In this document: positions 56,961 to 64,000 of the stretch, piece after piece | How positions within the stretch are numbered: position 1 is the first letter of the stretch | How the letters are laid out: every line of letters begins with the position of its first letter | NCBI RefSeq assembly: GCF_041102775.1 | Contig: NZ_JBGCUO010000002.1 | Location: forward strand, 205,868-269,867 | DNA: 64,000 bases | Source: Alcanivorax sp. REN37 | GTDB taxonomy: Bacteria; Pseudomonadota; Gammaproteobacteria; Pseudomonadales; Alcanivoracaceae | Reading direction: 5' to 3' | Made by a program: the position numbers and the translations under genes | Notes under the pieces: generated by a model | Seen by the model: the letters and a program-made list of their open reading frames with translations, nothing else | What the model was told of the DNA's origin: nothing | Databases searched by the model: none

Positions 56961-57464
56961 TCAGTCGTCGCTGAAGCGCCAGCCGCGCGCCGACAAGCTG
57001 ACCCAATCGCTGGCGCTGACGATCAGGTGGTCCAACACGCGCATGTCCAGCAAGGCCAGCGCGTCATCAATGCGGCGTGTGAGCAGGATGTCTTCCGGGC
57101 TTGGCTCGAGATGGCCGGACGGGTGGTTATGAACCAGGATCACCGCCGCCGCATTCAGCGCCAGTGCGCGCCGGACCACCTCGCGTGGATGCACCTCGCT
57201 GCCGCGCAGTGAGCCCATGAACAAAATCTCGAAACCCAGATATTGATGGCGGCTATCGACAAACAGCACGCCGAACAGCTCCCGTGCAGCACCGCCAAGG
57301 CGGGTGCGCAGGAATGCCTGTACTTGCTCGGCACCGCCAAGCACCGGGCCGCGTTGCAGGCGTTGTTCGAGCAGGGTGCCGGCAAAGGCAATGATCTCGT
57401 CGGCGGTGGCCGGTCGCAGCAGATCAAAATGCTGTGCTGAAAGCGCTTGGAACGGAGCAATCAC
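56961..57464 (-). CDS. RadC-like JAB/MPN domain protein
   Basis: A RadC-family protein containing the MPN/JAB metal-binding motif HNHPSG...EPSPED near residue 110-125. I place the start at GTG 57464, giving 167 residues, which covers exactly the JAB domain plus a short lead. No strong Shine-Dalgarno site is visible, and an in-frame ATG at 57638 would add 58 residues encoded by AT-rich sequence that looks like a promoter. The N-terminal HhH domain of full RadC is missing. The function of RadC-like proteins is unclear, and they often occur on mobile or accessory DNA. It converges on sfsA with essentially no gap. Confidence 0.75.
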   Translation of the reverse strand: MIAPFQALSAQHFDLLRPATADEIIAFAGTLLEQRLQRGPVLGGAEQVQAFLRTRLGGAARELFGVLFVDSRHQYLGFEILFMGSLRGSEVHPREVVRRALALNAAAVILVHNHPSGHLEPSPEDILLTRRIDDALALLDMRVLDHLIVSASDWVSLSARGWRFSDD

Positions 57465-57550
57465 GGTCAGGCTGAAAACTGCATCGGGCCGGGGGCGGAG
57501 AGGTGCATGGTGGGGCAGTGCCGCAGCGCGGACAACGCAAATTGGCGAAA

Positions 57551-57566
57551 ACCAATATTTATTGGT
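57551..57566. promoter_or_regulatory. Inverted repeat in the AT-rich region before the RadC-like gene
   Basis: ACCAAT and ATTGGT flank ATTT. The surrounding 57540-57660 stretch is much more AT-rich than its neighbours and includes another CCAATTGG at about 57650-57658. The 289-bp gap 57465-57753 otherwise shows no gene, so it probably carries the promoter and operator of the RadC-like gene. Confidence 0.4.
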
Positions 57567-57753
57567 AATTCGGTTTGCGCAAATGCCGAAATAGGCATAA
57601 CCGCAAAGTGCCTTAATGCCTGGTTGGGGCGCTGACATCAATGCTTTAAACCAATTGGCCGTGGCCGGGAGCCGTGGCGAGCGGCGCGGCACTCCGGCTG
57701 ACCGGCAATGCCTGTTTTTGCGGGAAGGTGCAGATCCGCCAGAGCGAGGCGGT

Positions 57754-58728
57754 TCAGCCCGGCAGCGACAGCGGTGGTTGCTGCATGCGCTCCAGTTGCT
57801 GCGCCAGCGCCAGACACTGCTCTGGCCAGAAGTGCGGTTGGCCATACCACGGAAAAGCGCGCGGGAACGCCGGGTCGTCCCAGCGCTGGCCGACCCAGGC
57901 GGTGTGATGCAGCATGCGCGCGGCGCGTAGCGGTTCGATTAAGGCCAGCTGGCGGCGTTCAAAGTCGAACTCCTCCTGGTAGCCGTCCAGCAAGCTCAGT
58001 AGCTGTTGGCGCTGGCGGTCGCGATCGCCATCCAACAGCAGCCACAGGTCCTGAATGGCGGGACCGTCGCAGCTGTCGTCCAAGTCCACCAGCCAATATT
58101 GGTCATCACGGGCCAGCAGATTGCCGCGGTGACTGTCGCCATGTAGCCGCAGGCTGGTGAAGGGGTGTTCCTGCCAGGCGCGGTCAATGCTCTCCACCAG
58201 TTGCGCACACAATTTCTGGAACCGGGCCTGCTCTGCTTTCGGCACCGCATGGCGCAGTAACCAGTCGGCGGCATCGCGGGCACGCTGCGGCGCGTCCAGC
58301 GGCGGCCGCTGCAGGTAGTTCTGCTGGCTACCGCAGTGGTGTAGCCGACCTAAATGGCGGCCCAGTTCATACAGGGTGTCGTCGTCATCGAGGTCGGGGC
58401 TGCTGCCGGGTACCACTGGGAACAGCGCGAACAGAAAACCGTCGTGCTCGAACAAGGTATGGCCGCGGTGCGCTTGCGGCGCTACCACTGGTACCCCGGC
58501 ATCGACCAATTGTTGGCTGAAGTGGTGCTCTTCAAGGATCTGCGCAGCGCTCCAGCGGCCGGGCCGGTAGAACTTGGCGATCAGTGGCGACTGCGCTTCT
58601 TGGCCGACGCGGAAAACCCGGTTTTCATAGCTGTTGAGCGGCGTGACGCGACCGTCGCACAGCAGACCTTGGGCGTCGATGGCATCCATCAGCCGGTCTG
58701 GCGTCAGGTCGCTGAACGGGGATGTCAT
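57754..58728 (-). CDS. srkA: Stress response kinase SrkA (YihE-type)
   Basis: SrkA is a Ser/Thr kinase of the choline-kinase fold that lowers death from oxidative and other stress in E. coli. It has 324 residues. Catalytic pieces are LRLHGDSHRGNLL (Brenner motif) and the metal-binding LVDLDDSCDGP. The N-terminal nucleotide-binding segment is LNSYENRVFRVG. It lies 15 bp downstream of the TauE/SafE-like gene on the same strand and may be in its transcript. Confidence 0.93.
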   Translation of the reverse strand: MTSPFSDLTPDRLMDAIDAQGLLCDGRVTPLNSYENRVFRVGQEAQSPLIAKFYRPGRWSAAQILEEHHFSQQLVDAGVPVVAPQAHRGHTLFEHDGFLFALFPVVPGSSPDLDDDDTLYELGRHLGRLHHCGSQQNYLQRPPLDAPQRARDAADWLLRHAVPKAEQARFQKLCAQLVESIDRAWQEHPFTSLRLHGDSHRGNLLARDDQYWLVDLDDSCDGPAIQDLWLLLDGDRDRQRQQLLSLLDGYQEEFDFERRQLALIEPLRAARMLHHTAWVGQRWDDPAFPRAFPWYGQPHFWPEQCLALAQQLERMQQPPLSLPG

Positions 58729-58743
58729 GGCAGGCTTACCGCC

Positions 58744-59499
58744 TCAATGGTGGTGATGGTGGTCGTGCTGGTGCAGTGTCGGGTCCTGCCCAGGCAGCAG
58801 CGGCGCCATCGGATGTGGAGCGGCCAGCCCTTGATAGAAGAACAGTCCGGCCAGCAGTAGCGTGGCCACGAGCGCCACATAGCGGAACCGGCCTTGGCGC
58901 AAGCGCGCCAAGCGGCCAGCGAAAATACCGGTACCGGCCACCGGGCCGATGGTGATCAGGCCGAACAGCAGCATGGTGGCAGCGCCGGTGGCGGCATGGC
59001 CGGTGGCGGCAGCGAGCACCAACGCTGAGTACAGCAGGCCACAGGGTAGAAAGCCCCATAACAGCCCCAGCAGTACCGCCTTGTACGGCCGGTCGAGCGG
59101 CAGCAGTCGGCCGGTCAGCGGCGATAGCGCGCGCCAGAGGCGGCGGCCAAGCGCTTCCAAGTGCCGCAGCGGAGCACCGAGGCCGCCTAGTTGCAGCGCC
59201 AGCAGCAACATCAGCACCCCGGAGGCCAGCGCCGCCCAGTTCCAATGTAGGTTGCCAAGATGACTGAGCAGTTGCTGACCCAATGCGCCAGCTCCGGCGC
59301 CAAGCAGGCAGTAAGTGGTGACTCGCCCCAAGCCAAGCAGCAGTTGCCACAGCCACAGGCGGCCGCTGTGCCGCAGCGGCTCAGGAATGGCGAAGCTGAG
59401 GGTGGCGGCAATACCGCCGCACATGGCGGAGCAGTGCAGGCTGCCGGCCAGCCCTAGCAGTGCCGCAGCACCGAGAGCGGCGAGAAAGGTTTCCATCAT
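58744..59499 (-). CDS. TauE/SafE-like membrane protein of the cbb3 assembly operon
   Basis: A 251-residue integral membrane protein with about six helices. It opens with GSLHCSAMCGGI, the motif of the small SafE/HupE-type proteins found at the end of cco assembly operons, and may take part in copper delivery to cytochrome cbb3 oxidase. The C-terminus is His-rich (HQHDHHHHH), supporting metal handling. The ATG at 59499 overlaps the ccoS stop (ATGA). The exact transport function is inferred from position and motif only. Confidence 0.85.
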   Translation of the reverse strand: MMETFLAALGAAALLGLAGSLHCSAMCGGIAATLSFAIPEPLRHSGRLWLWQLLLGLGRVTTYCLLGAGAGALGQQLLSHLGNLHWNWAALASGVLMLLLALQLGGLGAPLRHLEALGRRLWRALSPLTGRLLPLDRPYKAVLLGLLWGFLPCGLLYSALVLAAATGHAATGAATMLLFGLITIGPVAGTGIFAGRLARLRQGRFRYVALVATLLLAGLFFYQGLAAPHPMAPLLPGQDPTLHQHDHHHHH

Positions 59500-59696
59500 G
59501 GCGCGGTCTCGTCGTCCTCGGACTTGAGCGTGGTCGGTTTTTTGCCGTTGCGTTCGTCGAGATCGTCGAACACCACCTGCCAAGCGGGCCGTTCGAGGTC
59601 ATCGAACTGCCCGTCACGCAGGGCGCGAAACAGAATCCAGATGGCGGTGCCGACGAAGGCAAGGCCAATGGGGATCAAGATGATGATGCTTTCCAC
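59496..59696 (-). CDS. ccoS: Cbb3-type oxidase assembly protein CcoS
   Basis: A 66-residue single-helix membrane protein (helix about 4-24), followed by the typical RALRDGQFDDLERPAW motif. CcoS is needed for heme/copper cofactor insertion into cbb3 oxidase. It overlaps ccoI by 22 bp and the TauE/SafE-like gene by 4 bp, placing it within the coupled ccoGHIS operon. Confidence 0.93.
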   Translation of the reverse strand: MESIIILIPIGLAFVGTAIWILFRALRDGQFDDLERPAWQVVFDDLDERNGKKPTTLKSEDDETAP

Positions 59697-62059
59697 TTGT
59701 TAATCCGGTTGGCGTTGAGGGTAACGATCAGCGAAGAGCTGGCCATGCCGATTGCCGCCGCCCAGGGCGCGATGTAGCCGCCCATGGCCAGCGGAATGGC
59801 GACGATGTTGTAGAGCGCGGTCCAGGCTAGGTTCTGATACACCGTGTGGCGGCAGCGCCGCGACAGGTCTGGCAGGGACGGCAATTGGCGCAGGCTGTCG
59901 CCGAGCAGGTAGATGCCGGCCGCGCGGCGGGCGAGGCTGGTGGCGTTGCCCGGGGCCACTGCAACGCTGGCGGCGAGCAGCGCCGGGGCGTCGTTGATGC
60001 CGTCGCCGATCATCATCTGCGGGCCTTCCAGTTGCTCCAGTTGGGTCAGCCAGTGGGCTTTCTGCTGCGGCGTCATTTCGCCACGGTGGCCGTCTAGGTG
60101 CAGCTGAGTAGCGACGCTTTCCACCGCCGGCTTGGCATCGCCGCTAGCGAGCCGCACCTGCAAGCGGTGGCGGCGCAATTGCTGAATCACCTGCGCCGCT
60201 TCCGGCCGCAGTTCATCGGCCAGCCAGAGACGCAGACTTGGGCTGCCATCGCGGCTCAACTCCAAGCAGGTGGTGCCGGGGCGAGCGTGCTGCGGCGCGC
60301 CGGTGATGGTCCAGCGTGCATCGCGCCAGGTGCCGCTGGCGCCGTGGCGTGCCATGCGCAGCTCGGTGACATCGGTGGCGGTGTCCTGCCCATCGAAAGC
60401 GCGTGCCAGCGGGTGTGGGTGGTCTCGTTCCAGTGCCGCCACCAGCCGTAGCCGTTCGTTGAGGCTGATCGCGTCGCCAAGGTCTTCCACTTCGGTGATG
60501 TGGAAACTGCCTTGGGTGAGGGTGCCGGTCTTATCGAACATCACTCCGCGCAGGCGCGGTATGGCCAGTAGCTGCCGCGGCGACGCGATCAGTAGGCCTT
60601 CGCGCAGGGCGGTGGACAGCGTGGCCGACATGGCCATTGGCACCGCCAGCGCCAGCGCACAAGGGCAGGTCACCACCAGCAGCGCCAGCATGTAGGAAAA
60701 CGCGGTGCCGGGACCGCTGGACCAGTGGATCGCCAGCGTGGCGGCGGCGAGGATCAGCGTGAACAGGATGAATACCGGTGCCACTTTCTGCCAGTCGCGA
60801 ACGATTTCCAGGCGCTCGTCGCTGGCTTGGGACACCTGTTCCGCAATCTGTGCCACCAGGCTGTTGTCCACTGTGCCCTCGGCGCGAGCGTTGAAGTGGC
60901 CTTCAAGCAGTTTGGCGCCGGCCTGCACTAGTTGGCCGGTTGCCACATGCACCGGCACCGATTCGCCGGTCAGCGCAGCTTCAGAGACCTCCGCTTCGCC
61001 TTCTAGCACGGTGACATCCACCGGCACGGTCTCGCCTTGGGTCATCAGCAGGATATCGCCGGGCTGGATTTCGCGTGCGCTGACCCAGGCACTGTTGCCA
61101 CCTTCGAGCCGGCGCACAATACGCGGCAGGGTGTCCTGCAGTCGCTGCCAGGCGCGCTGGATGCGGTGCTGCTGCTTCAGTTCGATGGTGCGGCTGATGA
61201 GCAGGAAGAACACAAACATGGAAGCCGATTCGAAATACGAATGGGTGCCGCCCCAGGCGATATTAGCGACCGAGCCAAACCAGGCCAGTGCTAGCGCCAG
61301 CGCAATTGGTACGTCCATGGTCAGGTGGCGGTGGCGCAGGCCGCGGAAGGCGCCCTGGAAAAACGGCCAGCCGGCATAGAACACCACTGGCGTCGAGATC
61401 ACCATGCTGGTCAGGCGGAAGACGTCCTGGAACACGGCATCGCCGTCAAAGATGTCCAGATACAGGAACGCGCCGTACATCATCGCCTGCATGGCGCCGA
61501 TGCCGGCCAGGATCAGGCGGCCGAGCATGCGCCGGTTTTCCTGCGCCAGTCGCTGGTCGCGCTGGGGATCGCCGGGTAACGCCACGTCGTAGCCGAGTTC
61601 GAGTACCCGAGTGACGGCCTCTTCGGCCACGCCCGGCAGCGCTGGATCGTATTCCAGCGTTAGCTGCATGGTGGCGAGATTCACTTGTGCGAGGTGGATG
61701 CCGGGTAGGTCGAGCACCACCTTCTCGATCAGCCAGCAGCAGGCAGCACAGTGGATGTCGCCCAGCTGCAGGCGCAGCCGACGTAGAGCTGGGTTATCGC
61801 GACCGGGGGACAGGTAAGGATCAAGCAGCGCCGGCATGGCGAACAGGGCCAGGACGTGTTCCGCTTGTTTCTTGTCGGCCACCGGCGCGGTGCGGCTGCG
61901 CAGGCGGTAGTAATCGGAGAAGCCGAGCTGGTGCACCATCTCCACCGCTGCAGCACAGCCGCTGCAGCAGGTGGGACGGTCCCCGTCGGGGGTGTGTGCC
62001 AAGTAGGAGTTATCCGGGGCTGGCAGCCCGCAATGCCAGCAGGCAGCAGCGGCGGACAT
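59675..62059 (-). CDS. ccoI: Copper-translocating P-type ATPase CcoI
   Basis: CcoI (794 residues) exports copper to the periplasm for cbb3 oxidase assembly. The N-terminus has CWHC and TCCSGC clusters and a heavy-metal-binding domain with HCAACCWLIE. The eight-helix transporter contains the ion-binding TCPCALAL. The phosphorylated Asp is in DKTGTLT, with the hinge GDGINDAPAL and the actuator TGES. Overlap with ccoH (1 bp) and ccoS shows coupled translation. Confidence 0.96.
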   Translation of the reverse strand: MSAAAACWHCGLPAPDNSYLAHTPDGDRPTCCSGCAAAVEMVHQLGFSDYYRLRSRTAPVADKKQAEHVLALFAMPALLDPYLSPGRDNPALRRLRLQLGDIHCAACCWLIEKVVLDLPGIHLAQVNLATMQLTLEYDPALPGVAEEAVTRVLELGYDVALPGDPQRDQRLAQENRRMLGRLILAGIGAMQAMMYGAFLYLDIFDGDAVFQDVFRLTSMVISTPVVFYAGWPFFQGAFRGLRHRHLTMDVPIALALALAWFGSVANIAWGGTHSYFESASMFVFFLLISRTIELKQQHRIQRAWQRLQDTLPRIVRRLEGGNSAWVSAREIQPGDILLMTQGETVPVDVTVLEGEAEVSEAALTGESVPVHVATGQLVQAGAKLLEGHFNARAEGTVDNSLVAQIAEQVSQASDERLEIVRDWQKVAPVFILFTLILAAATLAIHWSSGPGTAFSYMLALLVVTCPCALALAVPMAMSATLSTALREGLLIASPRQLLAIPRLRGVMFDKTGTLTQGSFHITEVEDLGDAISLNERLRLVAALERDHPHPLARAFDGQDTATDVTELRMARHGASGTWRDARWTITGAPQHARPGTTCLELSRDGSPSLRLWLADELRPEAAQVIQQLRRHRLQVRLASGDAKPAVESVATQLHLDGHRGEMTPQQKAHWLTQLEQLEGPQMMIGDGINDAPALLAASVAVAPGNATSLARRAAGIYLLGDSLRQLPSLPDLSRRCRHTVYQNLAWTALYNIVAIPLAMGGYIAPWAAAIGMASSSLIVTLNANRINKWKASSS

Positions 62060-62580
62060 TACCTTACTCCTGAAACCAACGAGGCCTTGCCATCATCAAG
62101 ATGGGCGCGTTGCTGGATGCGCCAGTGGCCATCTGCGGAGACGATGGTGGCGATCATTTCTTCCGCGGTCGGATGGACATCGCCTTGGCCGCGATACTCA
62201 CCGTTGCCGGTGTGGGTCAGGGTCAGGCTGATGTCCTGATTGGCAAAGGCCGGATGGCGCAGGTTCACCTGCAAGCTCTCCGGCGGTGGGAATGGGACCT
62301 GGCTGGTCAGTTGGGCGCGCGGCGCGGCACCGGTGAAGTCGAGCTCCACCTCAATGCCAAGCCGGGCCGCCTGCTGGTCCGCTTCCCAAGAACGGTTCAC
62401 GGTGCGGCCGTCCTTGTACCAGTCCTCCGACACGGTGTCGTCGGCGTTGTCGATGGCGATGTACAGCGTCACGAACGCCGCGATCACGACGATGGTGGGC
62501 AGGATGATCACCAGCCAGAGGTAGCCGTGGCGGTACCACGGCTTACTGGCTTCAGCGGGGCTTGATGAAGCGTGATTCAT
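62059..62580 (-). CDS. ccoH: Cbb3-type oxidase assembly protein CcoH (FixH)
   Basis: A 173-residue FixH-family protein with one N-terminal membrane helix (about residues 18-42, GYLWLVIILPTIVVIAAFV region) and a periplasmic domain. CcoH stabilises the CcoNOP assembly intermediates. It overlaps ccoG by 29 bp and ccoI by 1 bp. Confidence 0.93.
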   Translation of the reverse strand: MNHASSSPAEASKPWYRHGYLWLVIILPTIVVIAAFVTLYIAIDNADDTVSEDWYKDGRTVNRSWEADQQAARLGIEVELDFTGAAPRAQLTSQVPFPPPESLQVNLRHPAFANQDISLTLTHTGNGEYRGQGDVHPTAEEMIATIVSADGHWRIQQRAHLDDGKASLVSGVR

Positions 62581-64000
62581 GGCGGATCTCCAAACCTGAG
62601 TCGTCCTTGTCCCGAACGAGGAACCAAATGGTCGGTGACTGGGGTTCGCTCAGGTACGGATCGTAGCTGACAGTGACGGGGACACTGCGCTGCTCGCCGG
62701 ATGCCAAGCTGACTTCCACCGGGCCATTCACCAGGGACAGCGCTTCATCCCCGATCAAGGTAATGACAAAGCGGTGGTTGTCTTGATCCTTGTTGAGGAT
62801 CTCAAGCCGGTAGCTGTTTTCCACGTCGCCCTGGCTGGTGATGCGATAGAGTTGGTTACGATCGCGTATCACGTCAACCTGCAAAGGCTGGCGTGCGGCA
62901 AGTTGCCACACAAACAGGCCCGACAGCAGCGCCATCACCAGGCCGTAGCCGATCAGGCGTGGGCGCATCATCTTGGTCTTGATGCCGCCGAGTGCATGCT
63001 CGGTGGTGTAGCGGATCAGACCCTTGGGTCGGTTGACCTTTTCCATCACCTCATCACAGGCGTCGATACAGGCCGCACAGGTGATGCAGCCGAGCTGCAG
63101 CCCTTCGCGGATGTCGATGCCGGTGGGGCATACCTGCACGCACAACTCGCAGTCGATGCAATCGCCCTGGCTGGCTTTCTGAGCGGCTTTGGCGGTGGTG
63201 GCTGCCATGGCATCGGTCGCCAGCGGCACCGCCGTAGCAGGCGCTGGCACGTCCGGCGCGGCGGTCTTACGGTGCAGGCCCTTGCCGCGCGGTTCACCGC
63301 GGGCTTCGTCGTAGGACACGATCAGGGTGTCCTCGTCGAACATCACGCTCTGGAAGCGCGCATAGGGGCACATGTACAGACACACCTGCTCGCGCATGAA
63401 GCCGGCGTTGCCGTAGGTGGCGACGGTGAACATGCCGATCCAGAACACCGCCCAACCATTGGCGTCAAAAGCGACCAGATCCGGCACCAACTCGCGGATC
63501 GGGTAGAAGTAACCGACGAAGGTGACTCCAGTGGCGACCCCGACCGCCAGCCACAGACTGTGTTTGGCAGTGCGGCGCACGGCGGTGTCAAAGGTCAGCC
63601 CTTCACGGCTGCGGCGCATGCGCTGGTGGCGGTCACCCTCGCACCAACGCTCGATTTGGGTGAACAGACGGGTCCAATTGGTCTGCGGGCAGACATAGCC
63701 ACAGAACACCCGGCCTGCGAGTACGGTGAAGAAGAATAGTGCGAATGCCGCCAGCATCAGTGCCCAGGCGAGGAACAGGAAGTCCTGGGGCCAGAACGAG
63801 AAACCGAAGATATCGAAGCGGCGGTTGGGGAGGTCGAACAGGACAGATTGGCTGCCCCGGTAGTTGATCCATGGCAGTACGAAGTAGAGGGCCATGGTAG
63901 CGGTCATCATCAGGTCTCGAACGACCTGGAAGTAACCTTTGATGTGACGGATCTGGATGTGTTCGCGACGGGCGTACAGTGTAGTGGGGGGGCCGCCGCG
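62552..64000 (-). CDS. ccoG: Cbb3-type oxidase accessory protein CcoG, 5' end beyond the window
   Basis: CcoG is a membrane ferredoxin-like protein with cupric reductase activity that supports cbb3 assembly. The frame is open through the right edge: the residues before the first internal Met (63910) read ...RGGPPTTLYARREHIQIRHIKG then YFQVVRDL and continue the CcoG N-terminus, so the true start is outside. It has membrane helices, the GRVFCGYVCPQTNW and CLYMCPYARFQ cysteine motifs, and two 4Fe-4S clusters (CIDCELCVQVCP, CITCAACIDACD). The C-terminal IgG-like domain runs about 330-450 of the visible part. The ccoNOPQ genes are presumably upstream, outside the window. Confidence 0.95.
   Translation of the reverse strand, partial: RGGPPTTLYARREHIQIRHIKGYFQVVRDLMMTATMALYFVLPWINYRGSQSVLFDLPNRRFDIFGFSFWPQDFLFLAWALMLAAFALFFFTVLAGRVFCGYVCPQTNWTRLFTQIERWCEGDRHQRMRRSREGLTFDTAVRRTAKHSLWLAVGVATGVTFVGYFYPIRELVPDLVAFDANGWAVFWIGMFTVATYGNAGFMREQVCLYMCPYARFQSVMFDEDTLIVSYDEARGEPRGKGLHRKTAAPDVPAPATAVPLATDAMAATTAKAAQKASQGDCIDCELCVQVCPTGIDIREGLQLGCITCAACIDACDEVMEKVNRPKGLIRYTTEHALGGIKTKMMRPRLIGYGLVMALLSGLFVWQLAARQPLQVDVIRDRNQLYRITSQGDVENSYRLEILNKDQDNHRFVITLIGDEALSLVNGPVEVSLASGEQRSVPVTVSYDPYLSEPQSPTIWFLVRDKDDSGLEIRHESRFIKPR

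Noticed and set aside
57465..57638. Longer RadC-like protein starting at ATG 57638
   Set aside because: The added 58 residues come from AT-rich, dyad-containing DNA that looks like a promoter and have no similarity to RadC proteins.

Overview
The window looks like chromosomal DNA of a GC-rich gammaproteobacterium of the Pseudomonas/Oceanospirillales type. The evidence is gene order and content: an sfsA-dksA-gluQ-cbrX-cbrA-cbrB-[CrcZ-like RNA]-pcnB-folK-panB-panC-panD block arranged as in pseudomonads, a nosP-nahK-erbR/exa alcohol-oxidation cluster, a ccoGHIS block and a Mg-type HemB. An Alcanivorax-like host is plausible, but the genus cannot be fixed from the sequence alone. I see no insertion sequence, prophage, CRISPR array, tRNA or rRNA. 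Both window edges cut through genes: a HmuY-like lipoprotein at the left and ccoG at the right.

Layout. 0-3.4 kb: a Fur-box TonB receptor with a HmuY-like lipoprotein, and an Lrp regulator. 3.4-7.6 kb: leuA behind a leader/hairpin region, a LysR regulator and frmA. 7.7-16 kb: a Fur-box cytochrome c/FTR1 iron permease, a SlyD-like isomerase, ubiD, a WG-repeat-like lipoprotein and phoX behind a double Pho box. 16-24.7 kb: rho, trxA, ppx/ppk (convergent), hemB, greB, DUF502 and elbB. 24.9-29 kb: a PqqU/YncD-like TonB receptor coupled to an exported peroxiredoxin, then a porin. 29-30.4 kb: selO. 30.4-40.5 kb: PQQ-dependent ethanol oxidation, with exaC, a metallo-beta-lactamase relay protein, a SoxYZ-like carrier and exaB diverging from exaA and a pentapeptide protein, followed by nahK, nosP and erbR. 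41-43 kb: acs. 43-57 kb: the pan/fol/pcnB/cbr/dksA/sfsA block. 57-64 kb: a RadC-like protein, srkA and the cbb3 oxidase assembly operon.

How the genes fit together. ExaA would oxidise ethanol in the periplasm with electrons passing to the ExaB cytochrome, ExaC would convert acetaldehyde to acetate, and Acs would activate acetate to acetyl-CoA. No pqq biosynthesis genes are present here, but a receptor resembling the PQQ importer PqqU is. Carbon-catabolite control is probably supplied by CbrX-CbrA-CbrB and a CrcZ-like RNA with three CA-rich Hfq/Crc-type motifs. The same AANAANAA motif sits at the translation starts of exaA, exaC and the PqqU-like receptor and just upstream of acs, which suggests one post-transcriptional regulon. 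CbrB is unusual: GAFTGA reads DAVPGA and the Walker B acidic pair reads ND, and I find no -24/-12 promoter in front of the RNA, although a perfect TGTTAC-N15-GTAACA palindrome is there.

Other notable points are a DksA carrying an Ala/Lys/Pro-rich N-terminal extension of about 270 residues with a well-placed internal start that would give normal-length DksA, a leucine-type leader in front of leuA, and an 815-bp stretch with no convincing gene between erbR and acs.
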